This document shows positions 20,601-27,834 of a DNA stretch of 64,000 bases, piece after piece. The stretch comes from Pseudomonas abietaniphila (GTDB taxonomy: Bacteria > Pseudomonadota > Gammaproteobacteria > Pseudomonadales > Pseudomonadaceae). The first letter of the stretch is position 1; every line of letters begins with the position of its first letter. The translations under genes were made by a program, and so were the position numbers. The stretch is taken from NCBI RefSeq assembly GCF_900100795.1, contig NZ_FNCO01000003.1, positions 372,001 to 436,000 of the forward strand. The letters run 5' to 3'. The notes below the pieces were generated by a model that was not told the DNA's origin, ran no database searches, and saw only the letters and a list, made by a program, of their open reading frames with translations.

Positions 20601-22550
20601 TACGGCATGGCCGAAGCGAAAACCGTCGTCGCCGCGCCGTTGATTGCCGAGTTGTCGGCACCGCGCTTCCTGGCCGGGGGCGATCAGACCCACGTCGCGC
20701 TGGACCTATCGAACCTGTCAGGCAAGGCGCAGAAACTCAACGTGCAGGTCACGGCCGAAGGGCAGTTGAGCCTGGTCGAAGGCGACGCAAGCAAATCCGT
20801 GAGCCTTACCCAGGGTCAGCGCACGACTTTGCAGATTCCGGTGAAAGCGCAGGGCGGATTTGGCCAGGGCGTGATCAAGGTCACGGTCAATGGCCTGGAC
20901 CTGCCGGGCGAGAACCTGCCCGCCTTCAGTCGTGAATGGACGATCGGCGTGCGCCCGGCCTACCCGGCGATGTTGCGGCAATACCGCGCCGTGCTGAAGG
21001 ATCAGGCGTGGCGTCTGCCGGAGGGCGCGCTGGACGCGTTCGAGCCGGCAGGGCGCGAAGCATTGCTGTCGGTGTCGAGCCGTCCGCCGCTGAACCTTGG
21101 TGAGCAGATTCGTGCGCTGAAGGCTTACCCCTATGGCTGCCTCGAGCAAACCACCAGCGGCCTGTACCCGTCACTGTATGCCGATGCTGCAACCCTCAAG
21201 CGTCTGGGCCTGGAAGGCGAACCAGACGCGGTGCGCAAACGCAAGATCGAGCTGGGCATCGAACGTTTGATTGGAATGCAGCGCTACAACGGCAGTTTTG
21301 GCCTGTGGGGCGCCGACGGTGACGAGGAGTACTGGCTGACGGCGTACGTCACCGACTTCCTGCTGCGCGCCCGTGATCAGGGCTATGCCGTGCCACCGGA
21401 TGCGCTGAAAAAAGCCAACGAGCGTCTGCTGCGTTACCTGCAGGAGCGCAACCAGATCGAGGTCAACTACAGCGAAAACGCCGACCACACGCGCTTTGCC
21501 GTCCAGGCGTACGCAGGGCTTGTGTTGTCGCGCAGCCAGCAGGCGCCGTTGGGTGCGTTGCGCAGCCTGTTCGACCGTCGCACGGACGCCCGCTCCGGAT
21601 TGCCGTTGGTGCAGCTGTCCATCGCGCTGGAAAAAATGGGCGACAAACCTCGCGCCGATCAGGCCTTGATGGCCGGGCTGGCGGCGGGTCGCAAGACCAA
21701 CGACTGGCTCGCGGATTACGGCAGCCCATTGCGCGATCAGGCGTTGATTCTGTCGCTGCTGGAAGAAAACAAACTGGCGACGGACAAGGTCGAGGAGCGC
21801 TTGTTTGCGCTGTCCGATCAGGTCGCCGCCAGCCGTTATCTGTCGACGCAGGAACGTAACTCACTGTTCCTGGCGGGACGTGATCTGCTCGGCAAGCCGG
21901 AAGCCAAATGGGCGGCGACCCTGAACAGCGGCAGCAACAACCGTGAACTGAGCAACGACCAGCCGGGCGTGAAGCTGGACAGCTCAGTGTTGGCGTCGCC
22001 GCTGACGGTGCAGAACACCGGAGGCGAGACGCTCTATCAACAGATGACGATCTCCGGGTACCCGTCGCAACCGCCTGCGGCCGGTGGCGAGAACCTGGCC
22101 ATTCGTCGTGAGTACCTCGGAATGGATGGCGAGGCGTTGAACCTCAGCGCTCTGAAAAGCGGCGACCTGGTGCTGGTGCATCTGGAGGTCAAAGCCAAGG
22201 AGCGGGTGCCGGATGCGCTGGTGGTGGACTTGCTGCCCGCCGGCCTTGAGATCGAAAACCAGAACCTGGCGCAAAGTGCGGCAAGCCTGGAAGACGCCAG
22301 CGAGTCAGTGAAGCAGTGGCGCGAGTCGATGGAGAACGCCGGGGTGAAACACCAGGAGTTCCGTGGCGACCGCTATGTCGCGGCCATGGATCTTCAGGGT
22401 TTCAACACCGTGCACCTGCTGTACCTCGCCCGCGCCGTGACACCGGGCACCTACCGTGTGCCGCCGCCGCAAGTGGAGTCGATGTACCGGCCGAACTGGC
22501 AGGCACTGGGCGAAGCGCCTGCGCAGTTGGTGGTGAAAGGGAAGAAGTGA
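17622..22550 (+). CDS. Bacterial alpha-2-macroglobulin (YfhM type)
   Basis: A periplasmic protease trap. An attacking protease cleaves the bait region and is then linked through an internal thioester. The protein has 1642 residues with a lipoprotein signal, lipobox LSAC at 15-18. Asp at +2 is the inner-membrane retention residue known from E. coli. Macroglobulin-like beta domains fill the first half. The thioester motif CLEQ is intact, with Cys1173 and Gln1176 (PYGCLEQTTSG), followed by the helical toroid TED domain and a C-terminal receptor-like domain. It neighbours pbpC, the conserved partner thought to repair peptidoglycan after a breach. Confidence 0.95.
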   Translation: MLNKGLFLACALVLLSACDSSTSDKPAPAPATPAAPATQPAAAEAAKPKPAVDIPALSKRYAGRELTVVDVSEIQLDGASTLSLSFSVPLSPDQKFAEKVHLVDSKDGKVDGAWELSDNLMELRLRHLEPKRKLVLTIDPGLAAVNNNTLAAEYSARLETSDLQATVGFASRGSLLPTRLAEGLPVIALNVDKVDVEFFRIKPDSLPAFLSSWEGASSLQSYESKELLPMADLVYGGRFDLNPARNTRETVLLPIAGLKQLQQPGVYLAVMRASGTYNYSQPATLFTLSDIGLSAHRYSNRLDVFTQALEGGKALNGVDLELYDDKGRVIGQGKTDNAGHAELPLPAKAEVLLAHQGEQTSLLRLNSAALDLAEFDITGPQAHPLQFFIFGPRDLYRPGETVLLNGLLRDNDGKRVKPQPITVEVRRPDEQVSRKFVWDADATGLYQYQLQLSEEAPTGRWQLVFDLGDGKPQLYEFQVEDFLPERMALELKGSDTPLAPDAPFDISINGRYLYGAPASGNRLTGQLYVRPLREAVPALPGYQFGSVTEEDLKQDLEVEDSTLDANGELDLSIDSQWAKARSPLELVLQASLQESGGRPITRRLTQPVWPADALPGLRGLFDGEATDGDGPVEFEVLMADAEGHKLAADNLKVRLIRERRDYYWNYSDSDGWSYHYNEKFLNLSEETVSVKKDSTAKISFPVEWGPYRVEVEDPATGLISSVRFWAGYRWQDNAEGGAVRPDQVKLALDKPAYADGETAKVTVTPPSAGKGYLLVESSDGPLWWQEIDVPAEGKTFDIPMDKTWARHDLYVSALVIRPGERKANVTPKRAVGVLHLPLDRSQRKLALTVTAPEKMRPKQPLTLKVNAKNADGSIPKDVHVLVAAVDVGILNITEYATPDPFASLFGRKEYGADQLDIYGQLIEAGRNRLASLAFGGDAALAKGGKRPETSVTIVALQSAPVTLNEQGDAEVSVDIPDFNGELRIMAQAWTDERYGMAEAKTVVAAPLIAELSAPRFLAGGDQTHVALDLSNLSGKAQKLNVQVTAEGQLSLVEGDASKSVSLTQGQRTTLQIPVKAQGGFGQGVIKVTVNGLDLPGENLPAFSREWTIGVRPAYPAMLRQYRAVLKDQAWRLPEGALDAFEPAGREALLSVSSRPPLNLGEQIRALKAYPYGCLEQTTSGLYPSLYADAATLKRLGLEGEPDAVRKRKIELGIERLIGMQRYNGSFGLWGADGDEEYWLTAYVTDFLLRARDQGYAVPPDALKKANERLLRYLQERNQIEVNYSENADHTRFAVQAYAGLVLSRSQQAPLGALRSLFDRRTDARSGLPLVQLSIALEKMGDKPRADQALMAGLAAGRKTNDWLADYGSPLRDQALILSLLEENKLATDKVEERLFALSDQVAASRYLSTQERNSLFLAGRDLLGKPEAKWAATLNSGSNNRELSNDQPGVKLDSSVLASPLTVQNTGGETLYQQMTISGYPSQPPAAGGENLAIRREYLGMDGEALNLSALKSGDLVLVHLEVKAKERVPDALVVDLLPAGLEIENQNLAQSAASLEDASESVKQWRESMENAGVKHQEFRGDRYVAAMDLQGFNTVHLLYLARAVTPGTYRVPPPQVESMYRPNWQALGEAPAQLVVKGKK

Positions 22551-22589
22551 AGCAGGGGGCGCGTTTCCCTGTCGGAACGCGTTCACTGA

Positions 22590-22680
22590 CTGTAGGAGCG
22601 CGCTTGCCCGCGATTGCGGTACGTCAGCTGACATCTACGTCACAGACAAACCGAATTCGCGGGCAAGCGCGCTCCTACAG
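22590..22680. repeat. REPIN
   Basis: Head-to-head REP arms CTGTAGGAGCGCGCTTGCCC (22590) and the complement ending GCTCCTACAG (22680) with a 40-base spacer. It lies between the convergent 3' ends of the alpha-2-macroglobulin gene and the small membrane-protein gene. Confidence 0.85.
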
Positions 22681-22698
22681 GATTGGTGTTTCGTGTAC

Positions 22699-22992
22699 TT
22701 AATGAATAATCCAGCTCAACAACCACAACCCCAGAAACAGCCAGATGATCCCCATGATGATCGAGGCGCGCATGAAGGCGCGGATGGCCGAGTACAGCAG
22801 CATCAGGCCGATGATCAGGGCGATGATGCTGATCAGCGAGGTGTCCATGCCCAGCGTGCGTGACAAGCCGTCGACGAAATTGCCACCGGCATGAGTGAAC
22901 ATGTTGAATAACCAGCTTAACCCGTCGACCACGAAGCGAATCACGGCCCCGATTACCTGGCCAAGCCATTCGAAAACGCTTTCTACCTGCAT
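22699..22992 (-). CDS. Small membrane protein of unknown function
   Basis: A 97-residue protein starting MQVESVFEWLGQ. The start is set by AGGAAGCAG just upstream; a longer frame upstream only translates REP DNA. There are two hydrophobic stretches: a membrane-surface-like helix at about 12-34 with amphipathic character, and a strongly hydrophobic C-terminal half (SLISIIALIIGLMLLYSAI, then SIIMGIIWLFLGLWLLSWII). I do not recognise a named family. It lies in antisense orientation between the alpha-2-macroglobulin gene and pbpC, which are usually adjacent and co-transcribed. Confidence 0.75.
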   Translation of the reverse strand: MQVESVFEWLGQVIGAVIRFVVDGLSWLFNMFTHAGGNFVDGLSRTLGMDTSLISIIALIIGLMLLYSAIRAFMRASIIMGIIWLFLGLWLLSWIIH

Positions 22993-23090
22993 GTCTGCTT
23001 CCTGATGAAAGGGATGGAACACAATAAAGACTGTTCGCTTGGGCTGTCGATGGGCGGGGCGAGTTCCCTGAAGCATAAAGGCTGTTTGGC

Positions 23091-25574
23091 ATGACGGGCA
23101 GATTTCTTGTGAGCGTCTGCAGACCCCTGTGGGAGCGAGCTCGCTCGCGAATGGGTCTATCAGTCTCCCTTGAGCCAGCCGACACAACGGCTTCGCGAGC
23201 AAGCTCGCTCCCACAGGGCCCCGGTAAGACGCCGGGTCTTTGGCAAAAAACAGGTCGTGCGCTGCGGTGGATGGGGGCAGCGCTGCTGCTGGTGTGCCTG
23301 CTGCTCTGGCTTGCCGACCGGATCTGGCCGTTGCCGCTGCCCAAGGACGATCTGGCGCGGGTGGTGCTCGCTGAGGACGGCACGCCGCTGTGGCGTTTCG
23401 CCGATGCCAACGGCGTGTGGCGTTATCCGGTGACGGTCGATCAAGTGTCGCCGTTTTACCTTGAAGCGCTGCTCACCTACGAAGACCGCTGGTTCTATCA
23501 GCACCCCGGCGTGAACCCGATGGCGCTGGTCAGAGCGACCTGGCAGAACCTCAGTGGCGGCCACGTGGTGTCAGGCGGCAGCACGTTGTCGATGCAGGTC
23601 GCGCGCCTGCTCGATCCCCACCCGCGCACCTTGCCAGGCAAGCTTCGCCAGTTGTGGCGCACGGCGCAGCTCGAATGGCATTTGTCCAAGCAGGACATCC
23701 TCGGCCTGTACCTTAATCGCGCGCCGTTCGGGGGCACCTTGCAAGGCGTCGCGGCCGCCAGCTGGGCGTACCTCGGCAAATCGCCGCAGCATCTGACACG
23801 CGCCGACGCGGCGCTGCTCGCCGTCCTGCCGCAGGCGCCCAGTCGCTTGCGCCCGGATCGCCACCCTCAGCGGGCCCAGGCCGCGCGCGACAAAGTGCTG
23901 AGGCGTCTGGCCGAGTTCGGCGTGTGGCCGCAACAGTCCGTCGACGAGGCGCTGGAAGAACCGCTGTTGCTCGCGCCGCGACAGGAACCGAGTCTCGCAC
24001 CGCTGCTCGCCCGACGACTCAATCGCCCGAACAGCCCGCCCTTGATCCGCACGACACTGGATGCGGGATTGCAGCGTCGTCTCGAAGACCTGCTGCTGGG
24101 TTGGCGTGCGCGGCTCCCGGAACGCACCTCTGCAGCGATTCTGGTGGTGGAAGCCGAGAACATGGCCGTGCGCGCTTATGTGGGCTCGGTGGACATCGGC
24201 GATGCCAGGCGCTTCGGTCATGTGGACATGGTCAGCGCGCTTCGATCACCGGGCTCGACGCTCAAACCGTTCCTGTACGGCAAGGCGATGGATGCCGGAC
24301 TGATTCATTCCGAGTCGCTGTTGCAGGACGTGCCGCGACGTTACGGCGATTACCGGCCGGGCAACTTCTCGTCCGGTTTCAACGGCGCGGTGGCAGCCAG
24401 CTCAGCCCTCTCGATGTCGCTTAATCTGCCTGCCGTGCAACTGCTTGAAGCCTACGGCCCCAAACGTTTTGCGGCCGAGTTGCGCAACGGCGGCGTGCCG
24501 CTGACCCTGCCGCCGCTGGCCGAACCGAACCTGGCGTTGATTCTCGGCGGCGCGGGCAGCCGGCTGGAGGATCTGGTGGGCGGCTACAGTGCGTTCGCGC
24601 GGGGCGGGCGCAGCGCCGACATTCGCTTGCAACCGGACGATCGCCTGCGTGACCGGCCAATGATGTCGCCGGGGGCGGCGTGGATTATCCGGCGTATTCT
24701 CAGCGGTCAGTCGCGGCCCGATCTCGACCCCCATGCCGAGCTGGTGCAGCGTCCGCAACTGGCCTGGAAAACCGGCACCAGTTATGGCTTTCGGGATGCC
24801 TGGTCAATCGGGGTCGGCCCCAGGTTTTTGATCGGCGTGTGGATCGGTCGGCCAGACGGCACACCGGTGCCCGGGCAATTCGGGCTGGCGTCGGCGGCCC
24901 CACTGATGCTGCAGGTTCACGATGTGCTGGTGAACCGCGACGCGCAGCGCAACATCGTGCCGCCGGTATTGCCGGTGCCGCTCAACGTTGGCGTGGCTGC
25001 CATCTGTTGGCCGTTGGGGCAACCGATGAGCAAGAGCGATCCCAACTGTCGACGTCAGCGCTTTGCCTGGACGCTGGACGGCACCACGCCGCCAACCCTG
25101 CAGGCCACGGATCAACCGCTGGGCCTGGGGCTGCTGGAGAAAATCTGGGTCAACGACAAGGGGTTGCGTGTCGGTGCGAGTTGTCCACAGGCACAGGCTC
25201 GGGACATTGCGCTGTGGCCCGCGCCGCTGGAGCCCTGGCTGGCGAAAAGCGAACGCCGGGAGGCACGCTTGCCGGCGGTCGATCCTGCCTGTCCGCCGGA
25301 AGCTGTTGGCCTGGCGGCGCCGCTGACGATTGTGGGGGTTCGCGAGGGCGATCAGTTGCGTTTGCCGGCCGGCAGTCAACAGTTGCTGCGTCTCAATCTG
25401 TCGGCACTGGGAGGCAGCGGCCGACGGTGGTGGTTCATCGACGGAGCGCCGGTGGGCGACACCGCGAATCAGGACAGCTACAACCACACCTTCACCCGGC
25501 TGGGTCGCTATCAACTGAGCGTACTGGACGAAAGCGGCCAGACCGCGCGGGTGGAGTTCAGTGTGGTGGACTGA
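23091..25574 (+). CDS. pbpC: Penicillin-binding protein 1C
   Basis: A bifunctional peptidoglycan synthase of the inner membrane. The open frame is 827 residues, against about 770 in E. coli, which it closely resembles. Order: membrane anchor (about 61-77), glycosyltransferase domain (EDRWFYQHPGVNP, GGSTLSMQVARLL), transpeptidase with SxxK (GSTLKPF), SxN (SLN) and KTGTS, and a C-terminal BiPBP_C domain (RWWFIDG). Codons 13-42 of this frame are a REPIN sitting exactly in frame. The start is therefore uncertain: ATG 23091 has only a modest AAAGG upstream, and ATG 23271 would remove the basic residues before the anchor. Confidence 0.93.
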   Translation: MTGRFLVSVCRPLWERARSRMGLSVSLEPADTTASRASSLPQGPGKTPGLWQKTGRALRWMGAALLLVCLLLWLADRIWPLPLPKDDLARVVLAEDGTPLWRFADANGVWRYPVTVDQVSPFYLEALLTYEDRWFYQHPGVNPMALVRATWQNLSGGHVVSGGSTLSMQVARLLDPHPRTLPGKLRQLWRTAQLEWHLSKQDILGLYLNRAPFGGTLQGVAAASWAYLGKSPQHLTRADAALLAVLPQAPSRLRPDRHPQRAQAARDKVLRRLAEFGVWPQQSVDEALEEPLLLAPRQEPSLAPLLARRLNRPNSPPLIRTTLDAGLQRRLEDLLLGWRARLPERTSAAILVVEAENMAVRAYVGSVDIGDARRFGHVDMVSALRSPGSTLKPFLYGKAMDAGLIHSESLLQDVPRRYGDYRPGNFSSGFNGAVAASSALSMSLNLPAVQLLEAYGPKRFAAELRNGGVPLTLPPLAEPNLALILGGAGSRLEDLVGGYSAFARGGRSADIRLQPDDRLRDRPMMSPGAAWIIRRILSGQSRPDLDPHAELVQRPQLAWKTGTSYGFRDAWSIGVGPRFLIGVWIGRPDGTPVPGQFGLASAAPLMLQVHDVLVNRDAQRNIVPPVLPVPLNVGVAAICWPLGQPMSKSDPNCRRQRFAWTLDGTTPPTLQATDQPLGLGLLEKIWVNDKGLRVGASCPQAQARDIALWPAPLEPWLAKSERREARLPAVDPACPPEAVGLAAPLTIVGVREGDQLRLPAGSQQLLRLNLSALGGSGRRWWFIDGAPVGDTANQDSYNHTFTRLGRYQLSVLDESGQTARVEFSVVD
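23127..23216. repeat. REPIN inside the pbpC reading frame
   Basis: Arms CTGTGGGAGCGAGCTCGCTC (23127) and a complement ending GCTCGCTCCCACAG (23216). It is exactly 90 bases long, i.e. 30 codons, and begins at codon 13 of the pbpC frame. Confidence 0.9.
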
Positions 25575-25648
25575 CGTCGGTTCGCCGTGACTTCAGCGCT
25601 GAGCCCTGAACGCCGATTCCCGAATACTCGACGTCGGGAAACCGAACA

Positions 25649-25673
25649 CTGTGGGAGCGAATTCATTCGCGAA
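25649..25673 (+). repeat. Single REP element
   Basis: CTGTGGGAGCGAATTCATTC followed by GCGAA; a lone arm about 75 bases downstream of pbpC. The same arm type recurs at 45589 and 63927. Confidence 0.75.
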
Positions 25674-25760
25674 TCGATATTCCTGACGACCTCTGTTCCT
25701 CGGTGTGCTCCGACAGGCGCGCTGAGCTTCGGCGCACCTCGGCACCGAGTGCGGTTTTTT

Positions 25761-25796
25761 TAGTCATCACACCTAGTCAATTAGGACTAATGACTT
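25761..25796. promoter_or_regulatory. TAGTC/GACTA array upstream of the collagen-like gene
   Basis: Within 36 bases: TAGTCAT (25761), ACCTAGTC (25771-25778), AGGACTAA (25783-25790) and ATGACTT (25790-25796). AGTCAT and ATGACT form a perfect inverted pair. ACCTAGTC and AGGACTAA both recur, in the other order, upstream of pprB at 39658-39674. It is read here as a candidate operator; the binding protein is inferred, not shown. The rest of the 448-base gap (25575-26022) is AT-rich near 25840-25900 and holds no gene I can support. Confidence 0.45.
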
Positions 25797-26022
25797 TGGT
25801 CTGCAGACCCGACTCGCGCTGTCTTTCTCTAATTTAATTCATTGATATCTATCATGATTTATTGGAAGAGACCGCGTAGTGCCGGCGTGTATATAAGTTG
25901 TTAATACCAAGTTGTGAATTGCTCGAATCCTTCCCAACGCTTGATATGACGCCAAGGACAAGCGCTTTTCGGCCCATGCCGTAAAGCCAATAAAACAATC
26001 GCGTTTTGGAAGGATTCTCCCC

Positions 26023-27648
26023 ATGAAAACCCAAATGTTTTTCGCGACATCCGCATTGGCACTTGTTTTGGCAGTCAGCCTGGGCGGTTGCAGCAGTGGC
26101 GGTGGTGGTTCGAAAAGTCATGTCGATGGTTCGTCATCAGCGGGTACATCGGGAGGCTCCGCCAGTGACGGAAGTACCGATGGCAGCGGCACGGGTGGCA
26201 CTGGCAGTACAGGCGGCGTTGCCGATGGCGGCACGGGTGGAACTGGAGGCACGGGCGGTGGCACGGGCGGTGGCACCGGTGGTGGTACAGGCGGCGGTGG
26301 AACGGGTGGCGGCGGGGTGACCACCCCAGTGGTGCGCTCGACCACCGCGCAGACCAGCATCAATCTAGGGAATGTGCTCGGCCAGGTGGGCGATGCGGTG
26401 GTCGGCGTCGGTGATGCCGTGTCTTCGGTCCCAGTGGCGGGCAGTACGGATTTGACGTCTGGCGCGGGTGGTTTGGTGTCCTCGGCTGGCACGGCAGTCA
26501 ACAGCGTGGGTGACGGTCTGGTGAAAGGGCTGGGAACATTGGGCACCGACAGCAACTCCCTGGGCATGACGCTCGCCAGCGTCGGCACCGCGACAGGTGA
26601 ACTGGGCGGCGGTGTTTCATCCCTCGGAACCGGCGTGACGAAATTTGCCAGATCCTCAGCGATTGAACAGGTGCCGCTGGTGGGTACGGTGGTCGCAGGG
26701 GCTGGTGGCCTGGTCGATGGCGTCGGGCAAAAAGTCACCATGTTGGGCGACACCCTGAGCGCCGCGACCACCAGCGGTCCACTTGGATCGGCGACGAAGG
26801 CGATTGGCGACAAGCTGGTGCCGGTGGTCGCAATGCTGGAGTCCACGACGACCAAAGTGGGCGATGCCACCGGGTTGGGCGCCCCGGTCAATGGCTTGCT
26901 GCAAAACGCCAAAGGCACGCTCAACAATCTCGGCAGCACGCTGCAAAGCGGCGCTGCGAACAATCCGGTCACGGCCGGTCTTGGCGGATCCCTGGGCGGG
27001 TTGGGTGATGTGGCGGGCACGGCCGCGGGTTATCTGCAGGCGGGTGCCGGAACGGGTGGTGGCGTCGGGTTGCCAGGGTTGCCGGGTGTGCCGGGTGTGC
27101 CGGGGCTCGGCGGCGGACTGCTGGAAAATGTCGGTGGGGTCGTGGTCGCGGCCGGCACAGGTTTGACCGCAGGCGCGGGCGGCAACCTGGCCGGTTCACT
27201 GGGCCTGAATGCCAGCAATGGCGGCGCGACAATTGCGTCGCTTGGCCCGATCCTCGGCGGCAATGGCGTCGCTAACACCGCAATAGGCGCACCGGTCGGC
27301 GCGCTGACCGCCAACGTTTCGGCTGCCGTCGCTCCAGCGATCAACAACGTCACCAGCGTGACCCAGAACATCGGTGCATCGACGGGGCTCGGTGGGCCTG
27401 TCAGCGGTCTGCTCGGGCAGGTCGGTGGTGCGGTCAGCGGCTTGGGTAACCAGATCGCAGCCACCGGCGCCAATCCGGTCGCGGCGGCAGCGGGTGCTAC
27501 GGTTTCAAGTGTGGGCAATACGGTGGTGCACACCGGTGGTGCGGTCAATGGCGGCGGCGCATCCGCCGGTGGTATCGGCGGGCTGCTCAACGGGGTAACA
27601 GGCGCTTTAGGCGGTGGTTTGGGTGGGGCGTTGGCTAACCGTAAGTAA
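26023..27648 (+). CDS. Glycine-rich, partly collagen-like surface lipoprotein
   Basis: A 541-residue predicted lipoprotein. The signal peptide ends in LGGC (Cys23) followed by Ser-Ser, which is compatible with outer-membrane sorting. A Gly/Ser/Thr linker (about 30-98) made of GTGG repeats comes first. The rest is a low-complexity Gly/Ala/Val repeat region. Units recur in it, e.g. TGLGAPVNGLL near 287 and TGLGGPVSGLL near 455. A short true Gly-x-Pro run (GLPGLPGVPGVPG) spans 349-361. I see no TPS secretion domain, no NPNGI motif and no beta-helix signature. The next gene encodes a TpsB transporter, its likely exporter or partner. I judge it a structural or adhesive matrix component. Confidence 0.85.
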   Translation: MKTQMFFATSALALVLAVSLGGCSSGGGGSKSHVDGSSSAGTSGGSASDGSTDGSGTGGTGSTGGVADGGTGGTGGTGGGTGGGTGGGTGGGGTGGGGVTTPVVRSTTAQTSINLGNVLGQVGDAVVGVGDAVSSVPVAGSTDLTSGAGGLVSSAGTAVNSVGDGLVKGLGTLGTDSNSLGMTLASVGTATGELGGGVSSLGTGVTKFARSSAIEQVPLVGTVVAGAGGLVDGVGQKVTMLGDTLSAATTSGPLGSATKAIGDKLVPVVAMLESTTTKVGDATGLGAPVNGLLQNAKGTLNNLGSTLQSGAANNPVTAGLGGSLGGLGDVAGTAAGYLQAGAGTGGGVGLPGLPGVPGVPGLGGGLLENVGGVVVAAGTGLTAGAGGNLAGSLGLNASNGGATIASLGPILGGNGVANTAIGAPVGALTANVSAAVAPAINNVTSVTQNIGASTGLGGPVSGLLGQVGGAVSGLGNQIAATGANPVAAAAGATVSSVGNTVVHTGGAVNGGGASAGGIGGLLNGVTGALGGGLGGALANRK

Positions 27649-27758
27649 GCAGTTCTGGGCAGTGTGAGAACGATCGCGAGTCAGTTGTCCGTGATGCAGT
27701 GTTCTTTCTCCAGCGTGCTGCGGTAGCGACTTTCCATACAACGCCTACGCTTGTTTCA

Positions 27759-27791
27759 GACAGGGGAGTCGGATGATCCCCTGTCTTTTTT
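27759..27791 (+). terminator. Rho-independent terminator between collagen-like gene and tpsB
   Basis: Stem GACAGGGGA / TCCCCTGTC (9 bp) with a nine-base loop, followed by six T residues. It lies 44 bases before the tpsB start, so tpsB is expressed either by read-through or from a promoter overlapping this region. Confidence 0.88.
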
Positions 27792-27834
27792 ATGCCTGTG
27801 CAACGCCGCTGCGGTTGGCCAATGGAGTGTCCTT

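Noticed and set aside
27751..27834. N-terminal extension of TpsB by 28 codons
   Set aside because: It translates the terminator hairpin; the signal peptide and ribosome-binding site fit the start at 27835.
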